From: OFTM382 sp964448185
GTDB taxonomy: Bacteria > Planctomycetota > Phycisphaerae > Phycisphaerales > UBA1924
Direction: 5' to 3'
DNA length: 40,179 nucleotides
Assembly (NCBI GenBank): GCA_964448185.1
Contig: CAYUVO010000016.1
Span: forward strand, 1-40,179
Shown here: positions 29,565 through 37,272 of the stretch, in pieces
Numbering within the stretch: the stretch's first letter is position 1
Layout: each line of letters starts with the position of its first letter
The notes under the pieces: generated by a model
Database searches by the model: none
What the model saw: the letters and a program-made list of their open reading frames with translations, nothing else
What the model was told of the DNA's origin: nothing
Made by a program: the position numbers and the translations under genes

Positions 29565-30286
29565 CCAGTCGTCTCCCGCTGGGCGTTCACTTCGTCGAGC
29601 GCCGCACTCACCATCGCTTCATCGCATCCGAGCCCTCGCAGCGAAAAACCAACAAGCGTGCTCGTGATGACTTCAACCCTCGACTCGTCGGGCTCGCGAC
29701 CAAGCCAGAGCCTCGCCTGAAGCTCGTAGAAACTCTTGTAGTGAAGCACCATCCCCAGGATGCCCTGACCCGCCACTCGCAGCTCGTCCGCGCTCGCGCT
29801 AGGCATCAACACCTCAATCGCGCCCTCGATCCGCTCGATGCGTGGCCTGATGTATGCATCGACGATTTCCGCAAACGCCTCGCTCGGATCGAACGCCTCG
29901 CGGCACAACAAGCTCGGCGCTGTGTCCGAAGTCGCTTCATGGATGATGTGCTCCAGAAAGCCGCCGATAAACCGGGCCAACGATCCCGCAGCCTGCTCGG
30001 GAGTAATCGTCTCCCCCTTCTTGGGCAGCTCATCCCAGATCAGGTCGCACTCGGGCCGCGCCATCGCTCGCTTGAGCACCGCACGGTACAACCCCTCCTT
30101 CGACCCAAAGTGGTACTTGATCGCTGCGATGTTCGCCCCAGCCCGCTCGACAATCTCGCGTGTGCTCACCCCACCAAAGCCGCGATCACTAAACAACCCC
30201 TCAGCCGCATCGAGCAACGCGGTCTGCGTATTGATCGAGGGAGGAGAGGGGATGGGAGCAGGAAGGGGGGAAGGGGATGAACTCAT
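29561..30286 (-). CDS. TetR/AcrR-family regulator, CecR-like
   Basis: A 241-residue repressor-type protein. The N-terminal helix-turn-helix region (about residues 22-70) reads LLDAAEGLFSDRGFGGVST, then REIVERAGANIAAIKYHFGS, then KEGLYRAVL, the canonical TetR DNA-binding domain. The C-terminal domain resembles the CecR-type (DUF1956) ligand domain, including a conserved Cys-Arg-Glu segment. A Pro/Ser-rich tail precedes the HTH. It is the first gene of the operon with the adaptor and pump, so it probably represses its own operon and is released by a pump substrate or inducer. That role is inferred from gene order. Confidence 0.92.
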   Translation of the reverse strand: MSSSPSPLPAPIPSPPSINTQTALLDAAEGLFSDRGFGGVSTREIVERAGANIAAIKYHFGSKEGLYRAVLKRAMARPECDLIWDELPKKGETITPEQAAGSLARFIGGFLEHIIHEATSDTAPSLLCREAFDPSEAFAEIVDAYIRPRIERIEGAIEVLMPSASADELRVAGQGILGMVLHYKSFYELQARLWLGREPDESRVEVITSTLVGFSLRGLGCDEAMVSAALDEVNAQRETTG

Positions 30287-30325
30287 AGTGAACCCTATGC
30301 CTTGAAAGACGCTGTTCCGCGATGA

Positions 30326-30351
30326 CTCAGCCGCTCAAACACGGCTGTGAG
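30326..30351 (-). promoter_or_regulatory. Imperfect inverted repeat upstream of the tetR-type gene
   Basis: CTCAGCCG (30326-30333) and CGGCTGTGAG (30342-30351) form an inverted repeat interrupted by an extra TG in the right arm, with an 8-nt centre. It lies 40 nt upstream of the regulator's ATG, a plausible TetR-type operator. The wider 30287-30537 spacer also serves the divergent mutS and contains no gene. Confidence 0.3.
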
Positions 30352-30537
30352 CCGAAATACAGAATCACTGCCAACAGCTCTGCACAACACGAGAGAACCC
30401 ACCTGGGGAAAAGTCCCTAGGCCGCCGGGGCAGCATCTCTCGCACTACTCTACATGCTGCTCGCTCGTGGTTCAAGCGTTTGTTTGAATCGGTCCAAGCT
30501 CTTGCCGCTGTGCGTCTATGCTGGGTTCTCCTTCTTT

Positions 30538-33315
30538 ATGTCAAACCCCACGTCCAAGAGCACCGCGTCCAAAAAAGAAACCGCCATGGACCAACATGCG
30601 CGGCTCAAAGCCCAGCACCCCGACTGCGTGCTGATGTTCCGCGTGGGCGACTTCTACGAAACCTTCTACGAAGACGCCCAGCTCATCGCCCCCGCCCTGG
30701 GTCTGACCCTTACCAAACGCAAGGACGGCATCCCGCTCGCAGGAATCCCCCACCACCAGCTCGAAACCTACCTCCGCCGGATGCTCGATCTTGGGTTTCG
30801 TGTCGCGGTCGCCGACCAGATCCAGGACCCCAAAGAAGCCAAGGGAGTGGTCGATCGAGCCGTCACCCGCGTCGTCACGCCCGGCACGCTGATCGACGAA
30901 TCGCTCATGGACCCCGAACGCAGCAGCACGCTTGCTGCCCTCGCTTTCGACCCGTCGAATCCCGCCCTCGTCGGGCTCGCGGTCATCGACCCGGCCACGG
31001 GAGCCTTCGAGGTCTTCGAGGGATCCGCCGACCACGCCCGCGATGAACTCGCCCGCATCAGACCCAGCGAGATCATCTACGCCACCGCCGATATCGATCA
31101 GCGCACGCCCGAAGTCATCGAGCATCTTGTCGCGGGGCTTGATGCTGCGCTGACACCAAAGCCCGTGTGGATGTTCCGCGATCAGCAGGCCGAGCGTTGT
31201 TTGTGCGAGCAGTTTGCTGTGGGCACGCTCGAAGCTTTCGGGCTGGGCGACCCGGGTGCTGCGCGTTCAGCTGCGGGCGCTGTGGTGCAGTACCTGCGCG
31301 AGACACAGCCCACGTCTACGCCGGGAAAGCACCTGCGCCCGCCCACTCGCAAGGACGCTGCGGGCGTGCTCGATGCCACCTCCATGCGCGCCCTCGAGAT
31401 CGAACGCACGCTCCGAGGCAACGACCTCGACGGCTCGCTCCTGGGCATCTTCCTTCGCCCCGGACGAGCAGCGGGCATCATGGGTCAGCCATCCCTGTGC
31501 CGAACACCGATGGGCAAGCGTCTGCTCCGCGACTGGCTCTGTAGACCGCTGACCACCCGCCAAGAGGTGCTCGATCGACAGGTCCGCGTGGCCGTGCTCG
31601 TCGAAGATGAACGACTGGCCGATGAAGTCGCCTCGGCTCTCGACGCGGTTCGCGATGTCGCCCGCATCGGTGGGCGGCTCGCCTTGAGCCGAGCGACTCC
31701 CCGCGACGTGGTGTCGTTGGCCCAGAGTGTGCGTGCAGCTGAGAACCTCGCCGAGTTGCTCGAAGGTGTCGCCGCGTTCGCTGCTGTGCGCACAAAGCTC
31801 ATCGCCGCGTGCGGAGATCTTGCGCCGATGGCTGACGAGATCGCCCGGTCATGCATCGAAGAACCCCCCGCCCATCTCCGCGCTGGCGGGCTCTTTCGCG
31901 ACGGCATCGACGCCCAGCTCGACGCAGCGCGCGGGCTCCAACGCGACGCGGGCGAGTGGCTCGCGCAATACCAGACCAAGCTCATCGAACAGCACTCGCT
32001 GCCCACGCTCAAAGTCGGGTTCAACAAGGTCTTTGGATACTACCTCGAACTCACCGCAGCTCAGGCCCGCGAGCACGCCGAGGCGCTCGATCGCTCCGGG
32101 CTCACCCGCCAGCAGACGCTCAAGAACGCTGAGCGGTACACCACCCCCGAGCTGCGCGAGTTCGAGCACAAGGTCTCGACCGCCGAGGCCAGCGCGATCG
32201 AGCGGGAATCCGCGTTGTTTGTTGAGTTGTGCGCGCACGCCGCAGCGCACACCGAGCCGATGGCGGTGCTCTCTCAAGCGGTCGCCGAGCTCGACGCAAC
32301 GGGAGCGTTTGCTGCCAAGGCTCGCACGAGCGGCTGGGTCCGGCCGACGATCGTCGATGAACCCGTGCTCGACATCGAGGATGGTCGCCACCCGGTGCTC
32401 GACGAAACGTTGGGTCATCGCTTCGTGCCCAACCCAATCTGTCTGGGGGCGGTCGAAACTCACCCGAATCAGAGCGATCCATCCCATCATGCCCGGGCGC
32501 ATCTCGCGCTCATCACCGGCCCCAACATGGCGGGCAAAAGCACGTTCATCCGTCAGACTGCGCTGCTCGCGGTGCTCGCACAAGTCGGCAGCTTCCTGCC
32601 CGCTGCGCGCGCCACGGTGGGCATCTGCGATCGGATCTGCACGCGGGTCGGCGCCGACGACGCGCTGCATCAGGGCCGAAGCACGTTCATGGTCGAGATG
32701 ACCGAGACCGCTTCGATTCTGCATCAAGCGACCGAGCGGTCATTGGTCGTTCTCGACGAGATCGGCAGAGGCACCTCGACGCTTGATGGCCTGAGCCTGG
32801 CCTGGGCGATCACCGAGCATCTTGCGCGCCCGGGCGGCCCGCGCACGCTGTTCGCCACGCACTATCACGAGCTGACCGATCTTGCAGATACGCTCGATGG
32901 CTCCCTCAAAAACCTGCACGTCGCCGTCCGCGAGTTCACCCCTGAGCCCACCGAGCAGGTGCCCGAACCTGCGAGCGAGCTGGTATTCATCCACCGCATC
33001 CTGCCCGGGCGCGCCGATCAGTCGTATGGAGTGCATGTCGCCGAGCTCGCGGGGGTCCCGCCTGAGGTCGTCCGGCGCGCGCGCGAAGTGCTCGGCTCAC
33101 TCGCGGTCGAACACCAGAACGCTCCATCGATCAGGTCAATGGTTCCGCCGCCAGCTTCTTCACCCGTTGCGTCGGGTCAGCTTCCCTTGTTTACCGAGTA
33201 CCTGCCGCACCCGGCGATCAGTCGGTTGCGGGAGGTCAAGCTCGATGCGCTCACGCCCTTGGAAGCGTTTGATCTGTTGCGTGAGCTTCGGGCGTCGATC
33301 GAGAGCGGTTCGTAA
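30538..33315 (+). CDS. mutS: DNA mismatch repair protein MutS
   Basis: A 925-residue MutS that recognises mismatches and small loops and recruits MutL. The mismatch-reading Phe-x-Glu is in RVGDFYETFYEDA near residue 35. The Walker A motif GPNMAGKST is at about 661-669, the ABC-like signature is in the following STFMVEMTETA, and Walker B LVVLDEIGRGTSTLDG is at about 736-751. The conserved HYHELTDL follows. The ATG at 30538 is chosen because the conserved lead-in starts shortly after; the frame extends upstream to 30454 but with unconserved sequence. The gene is divergent from the TetR operon and ends flush against a convergent gene. Confidence 0.97.
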   Translation: MSNPTSKSTASKKETAMDQHARLKAQHPDCVLMFRVGDFYETFYEDAQLIAPALGLTLTKRKDGIPLAGIPHHQLETYLRRMLDLGFRVAVADQIQDPKEAKGVVDRAVTRVVTPGTLIDESLMDPERSSTLAALAFDPSNPALVGLAVIDPATGAFEVFEGSADHARDELARIRPSEIIYATADIDQRTPEVIEHLVAGLDAALTPKPVWMFRDQQAERCLCEQFAVGTLEAFGLGDPGAARSAAGAVVQYLRETQPTSTPGKHLRPPTRKDAAGVLDATSMRALEIERTLRGNDLDGSLLGIFLRPGRAAGIMGQPSLCRTPMGKRLLRDWLCRPLTTRQEVLDRQVRVAVLVEDERLADEVASALDAVRDVARIGGRLALSRATPRDVVSLAQSVRAAENLAELLEGVAAFAAVRTKLIAACGDLAPMADEIARSCIEEPPAHLRAGGLFRDGIDAQLDAARGLQRDAGEWLAQYQTKLIEQHSLPTLKVGFNKVFGYYLELTAAQAREHAEALDRSGLTRQQTLKNAERYTTPELREFEHKVSTAEASAIERESALFVELCAHAAAHTEPMAVLSQAVAELDATGAFAAKARTSGWVRPTIVDEPVLDIEDGRHPVLDETLGHRFVPNPICLGAVETHPNQSDPSHHARAHLALITGPNMAGKSTFIRQTALLAVLAQVGSFLPAARATVGICDRICTRVGADDALHQGRSTFMVEMTETASILHQATERSLVVLDEIGRGTSTLDGLSLAWAITEHLARPGGPRTLFATHYHELTDLADTLDGSLKNLHVAVREFTPEPTEQVPEPASELVFIHRILPGRADQSYGVHVAELAGVPPEVVRRAREVLGSLAVEHQNAPSIRSMVPPPASSPVASGQLPLFTEYLPHPAISRLREVKLDALTPLEAFDLLRELRASIESGS

Positions 33316-33792
33316 CTACTCTGCTTCGAACTTCCACGCGCTGCCGCACTCGGGACACAGCGTGCAGCCGTCGGATTCGATAGGCAGATCAACGAGTGAA
33401 TACACACACGACGGGCAGAGCCTGGGCAGTGTCTTACGCTTGGCTTCAAGACGGCGAAGACTGATGAACACGAGTAAGGGCCACGCCAGCCCCACGATGG
33501 CAACGATCCCCGCGATGCACCAGAGCACCAGCGACCAACCTACGGAGATGTACATCGCGTTCCACCGCTTCCACGCAATCGAACCGATCAGGAAGGCTTG
33601 TCCCAAGAAAAACATGGGTATCCCAAGCATCAAAAATGGATGCGCGGTGCGACGCATCTGCCACAGACTGTTGTAGAACTTGACCACCTTGCGTTCATCA
33701 CCACGCAACGTCAGCAAGCAGCCCAAGCCGAAGATGCGCACCTGCGAACGCTGACGTCGATCGTCGCGGATGGTTCGATGAAACAGTCCCAA
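33316..33792 (-). CDS. Membrane protein with C-terminal zinc-ribbon-like motif
   Basis: A 158-residue protein I do not recognise. It has two or three hydrophobic segments (about 52-72 and 80-112) and a C-terminal Cys4 motif: CPSC at 126-129 and CPEC at 146-149, flanked by a further Cys at 143, which would fold as a zinc ribbon on the cytoplasmic side. The proposed TTG start (33790-33792) has GGAAG 7 nt upstream but remains doubtful. The stop codon directly abuts the mutS stop, so the two genes are tail to tail with no spacer. A regulatory or protein-quality role is speculation. Confidence 0.6.
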   Translation of the reverse strand: MGLFHRTIRDDRRQRSQVRIFGLGCLLTLRGDERKVVKFYNSLWQMRRTAHPFLMLGIPMFFLGQAFLIGSIAWKRWNAMYISVGWSLVLWCIAGIVAIVGLAWPLLVFISLRRLEAKRKTLPRLCPSCVYSLVDLPIESDGCTLCPECGSAWKFEAE

Positions 33793-33884
33793 GGTGACGC
33801 TTCCGGTTCTAGCTATATAGGTCAGTGGCGCAAACGCTCCTACAAGTCTACCCTAGCACAACCCGATCCCAAGGAGACGCTTTC

Positions 33885-34976
33885 ATGCCCACTCTGCCCA
33901 CCGCGCTCAACCACTACGTCACGCTCGGTCGCAGCGGCCTGCGGGTCAGCCCGCTGTGCCTGGGCACCATGACCTTCGGCAACGACTGGGGCTGGGGCTC
34001 CGAACCCGAGCACTGCGAACGCCTCATGGATCTCTATGCAGATGCGGGGGGCAACTTCATCGACACCGCCAACATTTATACCAAGGGCCACTCCGAACGC
34101 ATCATCGGCGACCACCTCGGCAGGCACGCGAGCAAACGCGACCGCACCGTCATCGCGACCAAGTTCATGGGCAACCTGCACACGGGCGATCCCAACGGCG
34201 GCGGGGCGAGCCGAAAGAGCATCATCGCAGCCTGCGAACACTCGCTCCGCCGGCTCCAGACCGACTACATCGACCTCTACTGGATGCACTTCCCCGATCG
34301 ACACACACCGATTGATGAAACCATGCGCACGCTCGATGACCTCGTCCGCTCGGGCAAGATCCGCTACGTCGGGTTCTCGGACACGCCCGCGTGGCAGTGC
34401 GTCCAAGGCCAGTACGAAGCGATTTTCAAAGACTGGACGCCCGCGGTGGCCCTCCAGATCGAGTACAGCCTCGCCCAGCGAACCGTCGAGTATGAGTTGC
34501 TCCCGATGGCCAAAGCCATGGGCATGGGCGTGACGCCTTGGTCGCCGCTCAAGTACGGCGTGCTCACCGGCAAGCACACACGCGACAACGCAGAACAGGC
34601 CAATCGTGGCGGCGTCGCCCAGCACCTCACCGATCAGGTCCTCGGGATCATCGAGGTGCTCAAGAGCATCGCCGAGGAGTTGGGGACGAGCTGCGCGCGC
34701 GTCGCGTTGCACTGGGTCCAGTCCCGGCCCGGCGTGGCCAGCACCATTCTCGGCGTGCGCACGATCGAACAGTTCGAGGACAACCTCGGAGCCCTCGGGT
34801 TATCGCTCTCGGACGATCAACTCGCCCGCCTCGATGAGGCGAGCGCGACCCCGCCGCCGTTCCCGCATGGATTTGTGCCCAACCTGACCAACACCATCCA
34901 AGGTGGCACCACGGTCAACGGCGTGGAATCGAAGCCCTGGCCCATGGCCCCGGCTGGGGACGAGGACCGCTGGTAG
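33885..34976 (+). CDS. Aldo/keto reductase
   Basis: A 363-residue NAD(P)H-dependent aldo/keto reductase of the (beta/alpha)8 barrel type. The catalytic tetrad is visible: Asp60 and Tyr65 in DTANIYTKG, Lys93 in ATKFMG, and His135 in YWMHFPD. The start is well defined by AAGGAG 8 nt before the ATG at 33885. Cofactor-binding features near the C-terminus (TILGVRTIEQFEDNLGAL) are normal. The C-terminal 40 residues extend beyond the usual barrel. The substrate cannot be told. The gene is alone, with no partner in the same operon. Confidence 0.93.
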   Translation: MPTLPTALNHYVTLGRSGLRVSPLCLGTMTFGNDWGWGSEPEHCERLMDLYADAGGNFIDTANIYTKGHSERIIGDHLGRHASKRDRTVIATKFMGNLHTGDPNGGGASRKSIIAACEHSLRRLQTDYIDLYWMHFPDRHTPIDETMRTLDDLVRSGKIRYVGFSDTPAWQCVQGQYEAIFKDWTPAVALQIEYSLAQRTVEYELLPMAKAMGMGVTPWSPLKYGVLTGKHTRDNAEQANRGGVAQHLTDQVLGIIEVLKSIAEELGTSCARVALHWVQSRPGVASTILGVRTIEQFEDNLGALGLSLSDDQLARLDEASATPPPFPHGFVPNLTNTIQGGTTVNGVESKPWPMAPAGDEDRW

Positions 34977-35402
34977 GCCGACGATCTGATTCGATCGCTG
35001 AACTGGCTTCTAGATGTGAGCCCATCCGAGGGGAAAACCCAGGCGTCCGTCTGGCTATTTGCAGTGATATTCGTAATTTGATCGGTGCCTTCGTCCATCT
35101 ATTTGTTCATCTCGGATGGTTGCTGAGCGTACTCGGACGTTGTGTAGAAGGGACTTAGCGGGTCAAGCAATCGATTGAAATGGAATTTTCTTGCGAGATG
35201 GCAAGAGATTGGTTGATTCCTGCGCGAAAACCACGACAATCGAGGCTGTAGCTTCTCGCACCATCGGACGAGGTCTTAGTTTTGATGGGGTAGAGAAGGG
35301 ATCGCCGGTTGTTTGCCGACGGTCATTTGTTTTTCCAGGAGGCTGCGTCACTCTGGCGCAGCACGAGAACCGAGAGTGTGCGTATGCACGGGAGTTCTTC
35401 AG
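34977..35402. other. Gene-free leader/promoter region before the tandem dockerin gene
   Basis: This 426-nt region contains no convincing gene. A perfect 6-bp stem TCTTGC/GCAAGA with a GAGATG loop lies at 35189-35206, extendable by 2 bp with one wobble. CTGCG/CGCAG form a second small hairpin at 35343-35361. AGGAGG at 35337-35342 resembles a strong ribosome site but no start codon follows at the right distance. An ATG at 35384 opens a 12-codon frame that overlaps the real start at 35403. No confident promoter could be placed. Confidence 0.45.
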
Positions 35403-36596
35403 ATGAAGTCCATTATTAGTATTGCAGCCCTTGTTGCCATTGCGGGTTCCGCCGCGGCTCAGCTTGATATGGCTCACCCGATTCAAACCGGTCAGCCCAT
35501 CATGGGCACCGACGGCGTGACCAAGGTCCATCACAAGGCCTACGTCGACGCCAGCACCCAAGCCGGTCTTGACGGTAACCTTTACAGTCTGACTCATGCA
35601 GTCGTCGATATCTTCGTGGCCCAGTTCATGGCCGACAACGCCGCTTCTGTCTTCCTCAGCGCCGGTCAAGCCACCCCGTTCCCCCTGAACTTTACCGCCG
35701 CTGGGGCCGGTAGCGCCAACATCTATTATGATGACGCGCACGCCGCGTGGGCCGACACGACCGTCGTTCCGGCGATCGTTCCCCCGCTGGACCCGACCCT
35801 CCTCACCCTGAACATGGACTCGGACGTCGAGGCCATCGCTGGTACGCACGAGATCATCATCCGCGCTTGGTTCGCCAGCGACGGCGCTTCGGTGTTCCCG
35901 TTCAGCCAGCCGTCACTTGCTGGTAGCCCGTCCTATACGCCGACCATCCTCGGCACGAACAACGGTCTCCCCGAAGGCGATCGTCACCCCGTCGGCGTCG
36001 GTGGCGACATCGGTGATGCCGTCAACGGCTTCGGTGGCATTGGTCTGGCACCACCCGCCGGTATGGTCTGGGATCAGGCTGGCGCCAACATCGTCACTGA
36101 CTGGGTCCTCCTTGGCTTCCGTCAGCTCGACGGTGCCTTCGTCGGCGTGACCTTCGGTCTCGTTCCCGACATCTCCTTCAACGGAGCGGATGAGCTCGTT
36201 GTTGACTTCCTGGCTCTCCAGCCCGCAACGCTCAACTTCAACCCCGACACCGGACTCGAGGACTTCTCGGTCGGTGGCGGCCCCATCGCTTGGGGTGACG
36301 GCTTGACCGACAGCTACAACGCGTTCGCTCTGCAGTACGAGTTCATCGCGACCGCTATCGTCGGCGGCACCCCGTGCCCCGCCGACCTCGCTGACGGCTT
36401 CGGTTCGCCCGCGCCTGACGGCGTGGTCGACTTCGGTGACTTCCTCTTCCTGCTCGGTGCTGCGGGCCCGTGCCCCGGCGGCGTTCCCGGCTGCGCCGGC
36501 GATATCGCTGACGGCTTCGGTACGGCAGGCGCTGATGGTGCCGTCGACTTCGGCGACTTCCTCTTCATGCTCGGCCAGGCTGGTCCTTGCCCGTAA
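35403..36596 (+). CDS. Secreted protein with two tandem dockerin-like repeats
   Basis: A 397-residue exported protein. The signal peptide is MKSIISIAALVAIAGSAAA|Q. The body (about 20-320) is beta-rich and unassigned. The C-terminus holds two dockerin-like calcium repeats: CPADLADGFG with PAPDGVVDFGDFLFLLG, then CAGDIADGFG with AGADGAVDFGDFLFMLG, each followed by the G-P-C-P type ending. The ribosome site GGGAG lies 9 nt before the ATG. Codon use is unlike the neighbours: GGT, GTC, ACC and CTC dominate, which suggests high expression. It is followed by a strong terminator and is probably monocistronic. The single-repeat relative is at the left edge of the window. Probable role: secreted or surface structure; no partner cohesin is visible. 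Confidence 0.85.
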   Translation: MKSIISIAALVAIAGSAAAQLDMAHPIQTGQPIMGTDGVTKVHHKAYVDASTQAGLDGNLYSLTHAVVDIFVAQFMADNAASVFLSAGQATPFPLNFTAAGAGSANIYYDDAHAAWADTTVVPAIVPPLDPTLLTLNMDSDVEAIAGTHEIIIRAWFASDGASVFPFSQPSLAGSPSYTPTILGTNNGLPEGDRHPVGVGGDIGDAVNGFGGIGLAPPAGMVWDQAGANIVTDWVLLGFRQLDGAFVGVTFGLVPDISFNGADELVVDFLALQPATLNFNPDTGLEDFSVGGGPIAWGDGLTDSYNAFALQYEFIATAIVGGTPCPADLADGFGSPAPDGVVDFGDFLFLLGAAGPCPGGVPGCAGDIADGFGTAGADGAVDFGDFLFMLGQAGPCP

Positions 36597-36633
36597 TCGA
36601 CCTGCGATTACAACACTGATCATCTGATCAAAT

Positions 36634-36670
36634 CACCGGCCCGGGCTCACGCTCGGGTCGGTGCTTTTTT
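36634..36670 (+). terminator. Rho-independent terminator after the tandem dockerin gene
   Basis: CACCGGCCCG (36634-36643) pairs with CGGGTCGGTG (36654-36663) with one G-T pair, then T x6 at 36665-36670. It lies 37 nt after the stop at 36596. Confidence 0.88.
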
Positions 36671-36711
36671 GCGCACCCCACACACACATCATCCTCTGAG
36701 TTGGCAGCCGA

Positions 36712-37272
36712 CTACACCCGAAGCGCGCTCATGCCGCGCTCGGTGCGGGCCGCGTTCCACCAACGCAATGCCGGAGCGTGCTTGGCGACGAGCTTGATGA
36801 GCTGGCTCGATGAACATTCGAGCCGAAGGGCTGCCGATTTCTGATCGAGCCCGCACTCGAGCACCTGATCGAGCGCCTCGGCGAGCACCGCAGGGAAATC
36901 CCAGTGCTCGTCGTTCACCTTCACACGCCCCTTGATACACCGTGATACCCATAGCGAGGAGGGCTCAGGTGACGGCGCGAGCACGCGGGCCTTCGTCGCG
37001 AGCACGAGCCGAAGCCGAGCCATGGCGATCTTTGCGTTGCGCGCAGGGCTCCGGCTTTCGCCCGCGGTCGCGCTCAGGTCGGTTGGTGAGTGCAAGTAGA
37101 CAACCTGTGTTTGCACTTTGTTGCGGTGCTGACCGCCCGGGCCGCTGGTGCGACCACGACGCATCGAGCACTGCGCGAGGATCACATCGGCCTCGAGCGA
37201 CGCCGGGTGCGGAGCATCCACCCATACCGGACGCAACGGCTCGGGGAGTTGCAGAGGAACGCCAACGCTCAT
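36712..37272 (-). CDS. Peptide chain release factor-like protein (RF-1 GGQ domain, no stop-codon reader)
   Basis: A 186-residue protein with the class I release factor catalytic domain: RTSGPGGQHRNKV (GGQ at 46-48) and SATAGESRSPARNAKIAMARL, where the SRS region follows the family pattern. The stop-codon-recognition domain of RF1/RF2 is absent, so it cannot be a conventional release factor. It could rescue stalled ribosomes, as ArfB/ICT1 does, but it lacks their basic C-terminal tail. Instead a helical C-terminal domain (LAEALDQVLECGLDQKSAAL, then SSSQLIKLVAKHAPALRWWN) is typical of the planctomycete-type RF-like family. The ATG (37270-37272) overlaps the tsaD stop by 4 nt, and a run of 12 G ends one base before it. 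Confidence 0.88.
   Translation of the reverse strand: MSVGVPLQLPEPLRPVWVDAPHPASLEADVILAQCSMRRGRTSGPGGQHRNKVQTQVVYLHSPTDLSATAGESRSPARNAKIAMARLRLVLATKARVLAPSPEPSSLWVSRCIKGRVKVNDEHWDFPAVLAEALDQVLECGLDQKSAALRLECSSSQLIKLVAKHAPALRWWNAARTERGMSALRV

Noticed and set aside
30454..30537. A 28-codon upstream extension of mutS.
   Set aside because: The extension is hydrophobic and unconserved; MutS normally begins close to the region after 30538.
35191..35406. A 71-residue frame before the tandem dockerin gene.
   Set aside because: It starts with TTG without a ribosome site, overlaps the real start and has no recognisable features.
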